64,000 nucleotides of DNA from Morganella morganii. Lineage in GTDB: Bacteria > Pseudomonadota > Gammaproteobacteria > Enterobacterales > Enterobacteriaceae. Of the stretch, positions 1-9,371 are shown piece by piece (the first letter of the stretch is position 1; each line of letters begins with the position of its first letter). The translations under genes and the position numbers were made by a program. The stretch lies in assembly GCF_003996855.1 (NCBI RefSeq), contig NZ_NRQY01000001.1, positions 2,598,351-2,662,350 of the forward strand, given 5' to 3'. The notes under the pieces are model-generated. The model was given only the letters and a program-made list of their open reading frames with translations. It was not told where the DNA came from and did no database searches.

Positions 1-22
1 CGGTAAAACGCGATTTTTTCAT
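1..22 (-). CDS. 5' end of an unidentified leftward gene
   Basis: An ATG on the minus strand at 22-20 begins a reading frame (MKKSRFT) that leaves the window. A purine-rich Shine-Dalgarno sequence (GAGGAG) lies 7 bases upstream at about 30-35, which supports a true start. Only seven codons are visible, so no function can be assigned. It could belong to the neighbouring fimbrial locus or be unrelated. Confidence 0.5.
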
Positions 23-636
23 AGAAATCTCCTCAGTTCAGATTACGAGAAAATTCTACTTATGAACACACCGCCTTTTCGGGGGGATTACCATCCTTCT
101 GTACTTAAAATAAAGTTGAAAACAATTAAAGTTCTCTGCAACTATGCCGATATTCAATACCATAATTATTCTGAGTGATTGATTTTACGTTGTTAATACA
201 GTTAATGATAATTATTCTTAATTATTATCACCAATAATTATAAAGAAAAAATAATATTAAATACTGAGTTTTTTAACACAAATGAAATGAATATTTAAAA
301 ATATTAACAACAATTGACGTATAACATCGCGGTAACATAAAAACTCAGTATATAAATCTATAAGTAACTGTCTGTATCCGGATATTACAGATAAAACTCA
401 CCTTTTAAATCGTGAATCAGAAAAACACTTCAATTAATCATTTCATGACTATATACTCTGTTTCGTTTTAGTTATGCCTTCCATTCTGATGTATAAGAAT
501 CTTCTTTCCTGCTAACGGTAATAAAAAATTACCGGGGAAAACTATTTCTTATTGATGCTACTAACTAAATAAATTCTGCTGATTTGTTTTTTCAGAATCA
601 GCTAAAATCACTATGACTGAAAATAAAGAGAGGATA
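23..636. other. AT-rich intergenic region upstream of the fimbrial operon
   Basis: About 600 bases without a convincing gene separate two divergent transcription units. The stretch is strongly AT-rich, as usual for fimbrial control regions bound by H-NS-like proteins. A Fur-box-like AT tract (GATAATTATT repeats, about 204-229) is present, but the match is weak. I looked for paired inverted repeats that would mark a fim- or mrp-type invertible switch and saw none, and no recombinase gene is adjacent. The pilin Shine-Dalgarno (AGAGAGGAT) lies just before 637. Confidence 0.45.
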
Positions 637-1190
637 ATGAATAAAAAATTCGCTCTTGCAGCGTCTCTTTCTCTTATTTTTGTTGCTAACTCAGTGTCTG
701 CGGCGACCATCGCATCCGGTGGCTCAATCAATTTCACCGGTTTTATTACAGATGCCACCTGTACCATTAATAACGGCAATGCGGATATGTCAGTATTATT
801 AGATCCGATTACTGTTAACCAGATCAGTGGCCCGGGTGCTATCGATGAAGGAAAAAAGCATTTTCCATCGAATTATCAGACTGTAACGCCAGTGATAAAA
901 ACAGTAAATCACTGCATATTAATTTCGCATCCACCAATCTTATTTCCAATAACGGCAATTATCTGATCAATCAGGAAACGGATGAGAAAGGTAATCCTAA
1001 AAATGTCGGAATTGCATTAACATCACAGAAAGATAATCAAATTATCAATTTAAATATGCCATATGACACTAAAATTGTTGCCGATAAAGGCGTTATGCAA
1101 TTTTATGCAAAATATTATAAAGTCGGCAGTGAAGCTGCTCAGTCGGGTAAAATCAATACCATGCTGACATATAATCTGTCTTACTTCTGA
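637..1190 (+). CDS. major fimbrial subunit (pilin), frameshifted
   Basis: This encodes a type 1-like fimbrial pilin exported by Sec and assembled by the chaperone and usher encoded next. The first frame gives a signal peptide ending SVSA, then mature pilin with the Cys of DATC. It goes out of frame at the T run 861-864. Adding one T restores HFSIELSDCNAS, which supplies the second disulfide Cys, and the frame continues to a C-terminal penultimate Tyr motif (YNLSYF) and stop at 1188-1190. The repaired protein is about 184 residues, a normal pilin length. ATG 637 is preferred to 613 because it has the Shine-Dalgarno and begins a classic signal peptide. The lesion could be a sequencing error, phase variation or true inactivation. 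Confidence 0.85.
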
Positions 1191-1240
1191 TATTTTCAGG
1201 CCTCTTTAATGCAGGGGCCTGATTTTTGAAAGTACACATC

Positions 1241-1939
1241 ATGAAAAAAATTATCTTAACATTGTTGTTATTAACAATAACATTTGTCAGCCGGGCAAAT
1301 ATTATTATTAATTCCACCCGTGTTATTTATCCGCAGGGAAGTAAAGAAGTTCCGGTACAATTATTTAACACCGGGACACAGCAAGCCTTAGTGCAGGCGT
1401 GGATTGATGACGGTAATGCCGATTCCACGCCGGAAACCGCCAATGTCCCGTTTATACTGACGCCGCCGGTAGTGAAAATCGACGGTAAAAATGGTCAGCA
1501 ATTACGGGTGAAAATGACCCCTGCACAGCTTCCGGCGGACAGAGAGTCCCTGTTCTATCTGAATTTACTGGATATTCCGCCGCTGCCGGAGAACAGTGCA
1601 GATAAAAATATGATGCAGATTGCTATCCGTTCCCGCATCAAATTGTTTTACCGCCCGTCCGGACTCACCCTGAATGCGGATAAAGCCCATACCCGTCTGA
1701 CATTCACCCGTGACGGTCAGCACTATATTCTGAAAAATGACTCTCCGTATCATATTAATATTCTCGGTCTGAAAGAGACCGCGAACAACCGTGATCTGGC
1801 AGAAGAAGGTACGATGATTGCACCTTATTCTCAATTTACGCTGCCTGCTGCATCCGGATTACCGGCAGGAAATCACTATTCACTGACATTGATCGACGAT
1901 TTCGGTGCTATCAATTCCTATCCGCTGTCACTGAACTGA
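1241..1939 (+). CDS. periplasmic fimbrial chaperone (PapD/FimC family)
   Basis: This is a periplasmic chaperone that caps fimbrial subunits by donor-strand complementation and delivers them to the usher. ATG 1241 begins a clear signal peptide (MKKIILTLLLL to SRA). The mature protein has the family hallmarks: VIYPQGSKEVPVQLFN at the N-terminus, an FYLNLLDIPPLPE segment (the family's F-Y-x-N-x-x-x-I-P-P loop) and IAIRSRIKLFYRP in the G1/F1 region. It is 232 residues, the usual size. An upstream TTG (1226) is in frame but would put charged residues before the signal peptide. The gene sits 50 bases after the pilin and 11 before the usher, so it is co-transcribed. Confidence 0.93.
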   Translation: MKKIILTLLLLTITFVSRANIIINSTRVIYPQGSKEVPVQLFNTGTQQALVQAWIDDGNADSTPETANVPFILTPPVVKIDGKNGQQLRVKMTPAQLPADRESLFYLNLLDIPPLPENSADKNMMQIAIRSRIKLFYRPSGLTLNADKAHTRLTFTRDGQHYILKNDSPYHINILGLKETANNRDLAEEGTMIAPYSQFTLPAASGLPAGNHYSLTLIDDFGAINSYPLSLN

Positions 1940-1950
1940 ACAGCAGCCTG

Positions 1951-4502
1951 ATGCCACGCTATATCTGCCGTTTTTCCGCCCTCGTTTCACTGTTGCCGGT
2001 GCTGTTCAGCACACCGGCTGCGCAGCCGGGTTTAACACCAACTTTCTTTACGGTGATTCCGCCAAAGCGGATTTGTCCCGATTTGATCGCAACGATACCC
2101 TGCCCGACGGCGAATACACCGTTGAAATCAGTGTGAACGGAGAATGGAAGGGGCGCTTTCCGCTGCGTCTGCAACAGAGCGGGCACACGATTCTGATACC
2201 GCAGGAAGATGTGCCGAAACTGGGGCTGCGTGACAGCACACCACCGCCGCAGGCGGATGACGAAGGCTATGTCCTGCTGGACAGTCTGGTGCCGCCGGAC
2301 AGCCATACCCTGAACACCGGACAATTTCAGCTGATGCTGAATGTACCGCAGGCAATGCTGAATAGTGAGCTCAAAGGATATGTCGACCCGTCTCTGTGGG
2401 ACCCGGGTGTTAATGCCGCAATGGTCAGTTATAACGCTAACTATTATCATGCCACCAATAAACGTGACGGCAGTGATAACGACAATGCTTATCTGACGCT
2501 GAGCAGCGGCCTGAATCTGGCCGGCTGGCAGTTGCGTGATCAGTCCTCCCTGACCTACAGCAGCGGGCAAAACGCACAATGGAATACCAACACCCGCTAT
2601 CTGCAACGGGGTTTTCCGGCAATCAAATCTGATTTCCGTGCCGGAGACAGCTACACCTCCAGCGAACTGTTCGATTCTGTCCGTTTCCGGGGCGCGACCC
2701 TGAAAACGGATATGCGCATGTATCCCGATACCTGGCAGGGTTTTTCCCCGGTGGTGCGCGGCGTGGCACAGACAAACGCACTGGTCAGAATCTATCAGGA
2801 TTCACAGCTTATCTGGCAGCAGAGCGTCCCCCCCGGTCCGTTTGTGGTCGATTCACTTCTGCCGACCGGCTCCGGCGGAGATTTGCAGGTCGAAGTGAAT
2901 GAAGCGGACGGGCAAATCAACCACTTTATGGTGCCCTTCTCCGCTGTCCCGAATATGTTAAAGGAAGGCCTCTTTAAATATGAGCTGAATGCCGGTGAAG
3001 TGCGGCTGACAGATAATGCTTACCATCCGGATTTTGCACAGCTGAATATCCAGTACGGCATCAACAATACGCTGACCGGCTACGGCGGTGTGATTGCAGC
3101 GGAAAATTATCAGGCCTTTCTGCTCGGCAGCGGGTTTAATCTGCCGATCGGTGCATTATCAGTGGATGTCACACACTCCGATGCCCGCTTCGGTAAGGAA
3201 ACATCACGCTACCGGGGCGAAAGTTACAAAGTGGCCTACAGCCGGTTTATTCATCAGACCAATACCAATTTTTCACTGGCGGCTTACCGTTACTCCACCA
3301 GCGGCTATTTCAGTCTGACTGACGCAGTACAGTATCAGGAGCTGCTCAACCGGCAGGATCTGACCGGTGAGATGTCGCCACAATCACAGAGTTACCGTCA
3401 GCGCAGCACCTTTAATATCAATATAAACCAGCGGATCGGCGCGGATTACGGCTCGGTTTATCTCGCCGGGACTCTGCGTGATTACTGGGGCGGACAGGGC
3501 AGCACCCGCGAATATCAGCTGGGTTATGCCAATAACTGGCAGGATATCAATTACACCCTCAGTGCGGGCCGGACCCGTTACAGCAAAGACAGCAGCAATC
3601 CGGCAGGCAGCAGCAATAATGAAGAGACACGGATTAACCTGACACTCTCTGTCCCGCTGACGGTATCCGGCCACAAGGTGTATCTGACCGCAAACAGCAT
3701 GACGGAAGCAGGTCGTTATCAGAGCAGTAATATCGGCCTGAGCGGCACCGCCGGGCAAAGCAATGCCCTGAGTTATAACGTCAATGCTGCTCATCAGCAG
3801 TCCGGCGGTACGACTTTCAGTACCAGCGCCGCTTACCGGGCAGCGCCGGCGACACTGAATGCCTCCTACAGTGAATCCGGCCGTTACCGCCAGCTCGGCG
3901 CCGGTGTCACCGGCAGCCTGGTGGCCTGGTCCGGCGGTATTCTCACCGCCAATCAGCCGGGAGAAACGTTCGCCGTTGTGAATGTGCCGGGCACCGCCAA
4001 TGCCATCGTTTATAATGACCGCAATGTCACCACCAATACGCAGGGTCAGGTACTGGTGCCGTATCTGTCCGCCTACCGCAAAAATGCGCTGATCCTGGAT
4101 GCTTCGCAGACACCGGAAAATGCGGCGGAGTTGCTGGGGAATGTGCAGGATATCGTGCCTTACGCCGGCGCGGTGACACTCGTGAACTTCAGAACGGATA
4201 ACCGGCAGGAATTTTATCTGCACGCGATACGCCATAACGGTAAACCACTGCCGTTCGGAACGGAAGTCACTGACGGAGACAATAACAGCATCGGTTATGT
4301 CGGGCAGAACAGCCTCATTTATATAAGAAGCGAAACACGGCCGGCGCAGATTAATGTCCGCCTGACTGATACGGACAGCGGCTACTGCCGCATTACACTC
4401 ACACCGGACCCGCAGAACACGCCTCTGCTCTGTGCAGAATTAAGGAGACATCACCGATGCTCAGAAAATTTCATTCTTTTGCCGCACTGCTGGTACTGCT
4501 GA
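1951..4502 (+). CDS. outer-membrane fimbrial usher, frameshifted near the N-terminus
   Basis: This is the outer-membrane usher (FimD/PapC/MrpC family) that polymerises and secretes the fimbria. ATG 1951 starts a signal peptide (MPRYICRF to STPAA). The frame breaks at the TTT run 2031-2033, and one added T restores the typical usher start GFNTNFLYGDSAKADLSRFD, continuous with the long downstream frame. The repaired protein is about 850 residues, with the beta-barrel, plug (VVRGVAQTNALVRIYQ) and C-terminal domains (VLVPYLSAYRKNAL; GYCRITL). The extreme C-terminus (after LLCAEL) overlaps the next gene by 46 bases and may be read beyond its true end. The lesion resembles the one in the pilin gene. 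Confidence 0.88.
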
Positions 4503-5524
4503 CCGGTTATGCACAGGCAGAATGCGCCAACAACGGTAATAAACAGGCTCCGCCGCTGACGGCTGATCTGTCAGAAACCTTTTACCGTCAGACGGAAACC
4601 ACACTCTATTTCAATACCCGCTACAGCGGGGAGTTCAGCTGTAACGGCTACAGCAGCAGCGTATCCAACGCCTCTTACCTGCAAAAACGTTCGGTGGTGG
4701 TCGGTTTTCAGAACGGACGTTATCCGGTGGAGTTCCGGGTGATTGACCTCCAGCCCAGCAGCACCCAAAAATTCGGTTACAGCAGAAATCCGTATCCGGC
4801 GGGGAGCCTTCAGGTGCGTTTCACACTCAGCGCCCGGGTACTGCCGCAGAACGCACGCAGCGATGTGACTGTACCCGGCAATCAGTACCGTTTTGACGGC
4901 GCGGTGATCGCGGCTGACACCACACGGGTCGGGATACTTCAGTTTTTTATCCGTCTCGGACTGGATATCATCAGCTATCTGATTACCGGGCACTGGCCGG
5001 AGCATAATGAGGATCTGTTTCTGCAACCGCTGGATGTCATTTATCAGCCGCGTGAAACTACCTGCACCTTTAATAATGCGGATTTATTAGTCGAACTGCC
5101 GCAGGTCGACAGGTCGCAGCTGATGCGCAATAAAACCGCCGGGATGACCCGGTTTTATCTGGATATATCCTGCCGTGATCGCCTGAACGGCCGCACCAGC
5201 CGGCCGGTGAAAGCCTATCTGGCCAGCAATCAGGTCTGGCTGCGGGATATGAAAACCCTTGTGGATACCTCACCGGGTGCAGCACAGGGCGCAGGAATCC
5301 GGGTTGGTCGTTATGCGGATACCAATGACAGCAGTGCACTGGTGATCAACCCGCCGGGACGGCAGCCACGGTCAGATTCCTATCTGTTTGAATGGGGAAA
5401 GGACAAATTTATTGAAGAGAACAACGGCTTCAGCCTCTGGGCATATTATTATGTCTATGACGCCGCCCGGCTCAGTGCAGGCCGTATCAATACCACGGCA
5501 ATCCTCAATTTCGAGTACTACTAA
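4457..5524 (+). CDS. fimbrial tip adhesin / minor subunit
   Basis: This is a 355-residue secreted fimbrial protein of the two-domain adhesin type. A signal peptide (MLRKFHSF to AQA) precedes an N-terminal domain with Cys residues. The C-terminal half looks like a pilin domain: Cys-containing strand (ETTCTFNNADLLVELPQV), a second Cys (YLDISCRD) and an aromatic C-terminal strand (ILNFEYY) for chaperone binding. It is the last gene of the cluster, with an AGGAG Shine-Dalgarno inside the end of the usher gene. The receptor specificity cannot be predicted. No other minor subunits are present, so this is a minimal four-gene fimbria. Confidence 0.82.
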   Translation: MLRKFHSFAALLVLLTGYAQAECANNGNKQAPPLTADLSETFYRQTETTLYFNTRYSGEFSCNGYSSSVSNASYLQKRSVVVGFQNGRYPVEFRVIDLQPSSTQKFGYSRNPYPAGSLQVRFTLSARVLPQNARSDVTVPGNQYRFDGAVIAADTTRVGILQFFIRLGLDIISYLITGHWPEHNEDLFLQPLDVIYQPRETTCTFNNADLLVELPQVDRSQLMRNKTAGMTRFYLDISCRDRLNGRTSRPVKAYLASNQVWLRDMKTLVDTSPGAAQGAGIRVGRYADTNDSSALVINPPGRQPRSDSYLFEWGKDKFIEENNGFSLWAYYYVYDAARLSAGRINTTAILNFEYY

Positions 5525-5822
5525 CCATAAATTATGATGAAAATGGCCGGTAAAAACCGTATAAAAAAGGGAAAACAGGTCGGGATACCACGTAAAAAAC
5601 ATTAATTTTCCGGATTATTCCCCCATTTTTACTAAAATCTGCCGCCATTTCATGTCCGTTTTAACTTACTAATAGACATACATAAAATCCGGAAACAGAA
5701 TTTTATCCTGCCAAAACATACCCCATTAATATTAAACGATGGATAATAAGGCTGGCCTTGGTTTTTGTATTTTGCTAGTATTCGTTCGATTTTTGTTCAG
5801 ACAATAAAACGAGGAAAAGGCA
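5525..5822. other. bax upstream region
   Basis: About 300 bases without a gene after the adhesin. No strong terminator is seen for the fimbrial operon. The AT-rich DNA nearest bax presumably contains its promoter; I cannot assign the hexamers. Confidence 0.4.
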
Positions 5823-6611
5823 ATGCCCTCTCATACGATGAGGACAAATGCAGTCTTCGCTTTCTTGATTTTACTATTCTTTACCGGTTCGGGCTTTGCC
5901 TCAACCAGTACCACGACAAGCTTGCCGTATTCGCATCAAAACAAGCAGCTGCAAAAAACACTGCCTGATTTGAAGAAATACGCGTCAGGTACACCCCGTA
6001 AGAAAGCGTTTTTAAATGCCATTGTCCCTGCGATTGACAAAGTGAATCGCGAAATCATGAATGACCGTACCTGGTTACTGGAACGCCGGAATGCCAAACA
6101 CTGGTCACAGAGTGATATTGCAAAGCTCGGAAAGCTTTGCCGGATCTATGATATGACATGCAGCTCACCTAAGCGCACCAACTGGAACGCGCTGCTGACC
6201 CGTGTCGATATCCTGCCCACCCACTTCGTTGCCACACAGGCGGCAACCGAGTCAGGCTGGGGAACATCAAAACTGGCTCAGTCCAACAACAACCTTTTTG
6301 GTATGCGTTGCGGACGGGGCTGTAGTGCCAAAGCCGGACAGGTTCAGGGCTACTACGCGTACAGCACTATTGAGGATAGTGTCACTGCTTACATGAAAAA
6401 TCTGAATACGCACCGTGCTTATAATTCACTGCGTTCAGAAAGGGCAAAACAGCGTCTGGGTGATGATGACTCACTGAGTACACCGGAACTTATCAGTCAG
6501 CTGGAAGGTTATTCGCAGAAGGGAGATGCCTATAACCGTTACCTCCGTCAGATGTATGACAGTAACAAAAAGCTGATCACATCGGCACAGAAGGTCGCCC
6601 AAAACACATAA
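5823..6611 (+). CDS. bax: Bax-like glucosaminidase-family protein
   Basis: A homologue of E. coli Bax, a cell-envelope protein of the endo-beta-N-acetylglucosaminidase fold presumed to act on peptidoglycan. It has a signal peptide (residues 1-26, ending GFA). The catalytic-type motif ATESGWGTSKLAQ has its Glu at about residue 143 and is followed by NNNLFGMRC and a C-terminal YNRYLRQM segment typical of the family. The length of 262 residues is close to E. coli Bax. ATG 5823 follows a strong GAGGAAAAGG Shine-Dalgarno. It is monocistronic and is followed by a hairpin terminator. The enzymatic activity is inferred from the family. Confidence 0.9.
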   Translation: MPSHTMRTNAVFAFLILLFFTGSGFASTSTTTSLPYSHQNKQLQKTLPDLKKYASGTPRKKAFLNAIVPAIDKVNREIMNDRTWLLERRNAKHWSQSDIAKLGKLCRIYDMTCSSPKRTNWNALLTRVDILPTHFVATQAATESGWGTSKLAQSNNNLFGMRCGRGCSAKAGQVQGYYAYSTIEDSVTAYMKNLNTHRAYNSLRSERAKQRLGDDDSLSTPELISQLEGYSQKGDAYNRYLRQMYDSNKKLITSAQKVAQNT

Positions 6612-6641
6612 TTGCTCTGTTCACTGCAACAGACACACGAA

Positions 6642-6677
6642 AACCCGCGTTAATCTGAGTATTACGCGGGTTTTTTT
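6642..6677 (+). terminator. Rho-independent terminator after bax
   Basis: A 9-bp perfect stem (AACCCGCGT / ACGCGGGTT) with a 13-base loop is followed immediately by a T run. It lies 31 bases after the bax stop codon. Confidence 0.9.
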
Positions 6678-6775
6678 ATCGCTTCTCATCATTCTTATTG
6701 AATCGTGGTTGATAACTTATATTATACTCAGCACGCTAATTATGACATTTTCAACAAGCCTGCACAGAGCCTGAT

Positions 6776-8194
6776 ATGAATTTCTTTTCATTTGAATTCC
6801 TTGCCTCCTTTACTGCTTTTTTTCTGATTTACTGGCTCTGTCAAAAAAAGACCCGTTTACAGAATATTCTTTTAATTGCAGCAAGTTACCTGTTTGTTTT
6901 CTCATTTCAGGCAAGCTTCGCCTATGTGCTGGCCGGTTATACCCTGTTCATTTATCTGCTGACGAATATTCTGAGCAGCCGCCTGTCCGCACGGGCCATA
7001 TACAGCCTGCTGGCGACAGGGATAATCGGCTGCTTTACGGTTTTCAAATACTACGGATTTATGCAGGAATCCCTGCAAAGCGCGCTGTTGCAGGCCGGTG
7101 TGGAGGTTGAACTGCCGGTGCTCTCCGTACTGGCACCGCTGGGCTTATCATTCTACGCGTTCCATTCCGTCAGCTATGTGGTGTCGGTCTGCCGCAAAGA
7201 GATTGAAAAAGCGCCATTTTGGAATGTGGTACTCTATCTCTGCTTCTTCCCGAGCATTGTTGCCGGACCAATAAACCGCGCCAAAGCATTCATGCCACAA
7301 ATACAGGCAGCCTCGCGGGAAGTTCTTGATTACAAAAAAGCGCTGCTGCTGATCACGCTGGCGATGGTGAAACTGTTTTTATTCAGTGCCTATCTGTCGG
7401 AAAACTTCGCCAACCCCGTCTTCAGTTCGCCGGTCAATTACAGCGCCGGTGAGATTCTGGTGGCCGTTTACGCCTATGCCTGGAATATCTATTTCAATTT
7501 CTCCGGTTACACCAACCTGGTCACCGGGATTGCCATGCTGCTCGGTTTCAGGGTACCGCTGAACTTCAATGCGCCGTATCTTGCCACCAACCTGAAAGAG
7601 TTCTGGGCGCACTGGCACATCAGCCTGTCCACGTTTATCCGCGATTATATTTACATCCCGCTCGGCGGTAACCGCAAGGGCTGGCTGCGGATGAACCTCA
7701 ACGCGTTTATCGCCATGGTAATTTCCGGGATCTGGCACGGTGTCGGGCTGCCGTTTATTATCTGGGGTGCACTGCACGGGCTGGGGATTGTGCTGATGAA
7801 TATCAAACACAAACTGCTGCCGCCGCGCACCGATCCGGCAGAAACGTTGTGGCAGAAAACCGGGGTCTGGACCGCCCGGATTTTCACCTTCCATGTGCTG
7901 TGTCTGACCTGGATTTTCTTCCGCAGCGCCACCCTCAGTGATGCAGTCACCATGCTGACTCAGCTGACCGCTGACGGCTTTATTGCCTCAGTGATGGCCA
8001 GTGCACCGCTGATTATCGCCTTCTGGCTGCTGCTGATTATCTATCCGCTGTGTGTCAGTCTGTATCACCGCGCCGGACACTATTACCAGCGGGTTTCGTG
8101 GATCTGGTATCCTTTACCGCTGGCACTCTTTATGACGCTGGTCTTTATTTTCTCTCCTTCAGGAATGCCGGGTTTTATCTATGCGAATTTTTGA
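6776..8194 (+). CDS. patA: MBOAT O-acyltransferase, PatA-like (peptidoglycan O-acetylation)
   Basis: A polytopic inner-membrane O-acyltransferase (MBOAT, AlgI/DltB/PatA type) of 472 residues that would move acetyl groups from the cytoplasm across the membrane. Conserved MBOAT features are visible: the FYAFHSVSYVV segment, WAHWHISLSTFIRDYIYIPLGG, and the catalytic-His region SGIWHGVGLPFIIWGALHG. About ten hydrophobic segments span the protein. The next two genes are an SGNH-fold partner and an Ape1-like O-acetylpeptidoglycan esterase, which makes peptidoglycan (C6-OH of MurNAc) the likely target instead of alginate or teichoic acid. Peptidoglycan O-acetylation is known in Proteus, Providencia and Morganella. 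Confidence 0.87.
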   Translation: MNFFSFEFLASFTAFFLIYWLCQKKTRLQNILLIAASYLFVFSFQASFAYVLAGYTLFIYLLTNILSSRLSARAIYSLLATGIIGCFTVFKYYGFMQESLQSALLQAGVEVELPVLSVLAPLGLSFYAFHSVSYVVSVCRKEIEKAPFWNVVLYLCFFPSIVAGPINRAKAFMPQIQAASREVLDYKKALLLITLAMVKLFLFSAYLSENFANPVFSSPVNYSAGEILVAVYAYAWNIYFNFSGYTNLVTGIAMLLGFRVPLNFNAPYLATNLKEFWAHWHISLSTFIRDYIYIPLGGNRKGWLRMNLNAFIAMVISGIWHGVGLPFIIWGALHGLGIVLMNIKHKLLPPRTDPAETLWQKTGVWTARIFTFHVLCLTWIFFRSATLSDAVTMLTQLTADGFIASVMASAPLIIAFWLLLIIYPLCVSLYHRAGHYYQRVSWIWYPLPLALFMTLVFIFSPSGMPGFIYANF

Positions 8195-9371
8195 TTTTAC
8201 AGAAAATCTCGAGCGGGCACTGAAGGTCGTCTTTATTGTGCTGACAGCGACTGTGGCACTGGTCTGGCTGAACCAGAACCCGCTGGCCCGTTACTGGGAG
8301 CAGACCTACCACCAGCCTGCGCCGTGGGCGAAGCTGGAGGGGCATTACGCGTGGGATCTCGGGGGTTACCTTCAGGAAGGCGTGGTGGCTGCCGGTGAGA
8401 CGCTGTGGACGTATGCACAGGGCAATCATGTGATTGAGGAAACGGAAGAAGCAATTCCCGGAAATACCGCATTCCCGGAAGAGTTTCAGGTGGGGCTGCA
8501 TTTTATCAACGGCTACCGCTATCCGGCTGCTGCGCTGTCTGTCACCTTCCCTGAACTGCTGAACCGGGAGCGTCCGGCAATCGCCGGTTCAGTGCTGAAA
8601 CTCAATCCGGAGCAGGTTGCGGAACACATCCTGACGAAAAAGACACAGAAATCCGTTATTGACCTGAGCGCCGGTGACAAAGTCTTCTTCGTGGGTGATT
8701 CCCTCATGCAGGGGGTTGCACCTGTGTTACAATCCCGTCTGGCCAAAGCCTACGGCATTGAGAGCATCAACCTCAGCAAACAGAGTACCGGCCTGACGTA
8801 TCCGAAGTTTTTTAACTGGCCGGAAACTATCAGAACCACACTGGCAGCCAACCCGGATATCCGTCTGATGGTGGTTTTCCTGGGTCCGAATGACCCGTGG
8901 GACATGCCGCCGGAGGGCGGCGGGCGCTATCTGCGCTTTATGTCTCCGGAATGGGAGGCGCAGTACCGCAAACGGATTCAGGATATTCTGTTAACGGCCC
9001 GGATACAGGATGTGGACGTCATCTGGATAGGACCGCCGAATATGCGCAAAGACAAGCTGTCAGATGGTGTACACTATCTGAGCGGTGTCTATCAGACGGA
9101 AATTAACAATGCCGGTGAAATCTGGCTGTCCGCGAATACCATTTTCAAATATCAGGATAAGACCTATTCAGACTACCCCAGTGACGGCAGCAGCACTATT
9201 AAACTGCGCAGCGGCGACGGTATTCACTTCACCTACAAAGGTCAGAAAGCCATCGCTGACACGGTATTTGATCTGATTAAATTTAATGCGGCACCGGAGG
9301 AAACCCCGGCGCCGCAGGAAAAAACAGAAACACATGATGAAACAACAAAAACGCCCGTCGTGGCCCCTTAA
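8181..9371 (+). CDS. patB: SGNH-fold O-acetyltransferase partner (DUF459, PatB-like)
   Basis: A membrane-anchored periplasmic SGNH/GDSL-family protein (DUF459) of 396 residues. One N-terminal membrane segment (about residues 17-31) is followed by an SGNH core: block I FFVGDSLMQGV with the nucleophile Ser, block III FLGPNDPWD, and the C-terminal DGIHFTYKG with the catalytic Asp-His pair. In PatA/PatB systems this partner transfers the acetyl group to MurNAc. The start overlaps patA by 14 bases and the end overlaps the next gene by 38, showing tight coupling. The C-terminus is a low-complexity Pro/Glu/Thr tail. The acetyltransferase role is inferred from context; a hydrolase role is not excluded. 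Confidence 0.8.
   Translation: MRIFDFTENLERALKVVFIVLTATVALVWLNQNPLARYWEQTYHQPAPWAKLEGHYAWDLGGYLQEGVVAAGETLWTYAQGNHVIEETEEAIPGNTAFPEEFQVGLHFINGYRYPAAALSVTFPELLNRERPAIAGSVLKLNPEQVAEHILTKKTQKSVIDLSAGDKVFFVGDSLMQGVAPVLQSRLAKAYGIESINLSKQSTGLTYPKFFNWPETIRTTLAANPDIRLMVVFLGPNDPWDMPPEGGGRYLRFMSPEWEAQYRKRIQDILLTARIQDVDVIWIGPPNMRKDKLSDGVHYLSGVYQTEINNAGEIWLSANTIFKYQDKTYSDYPSDGSSTIKLRSGDGIHFTYKGQKAIADTVFDLIKFNAAPEETPAPQEKTETHDETTKTPVVAP

Noticed and set aside
1..636. Invertible promoter switch (fim or mrp type) upstream of the pilin.
   Set aside because: No inverted-repeat pair of suitable length and no fimbrial recombinase gene were found in the window.
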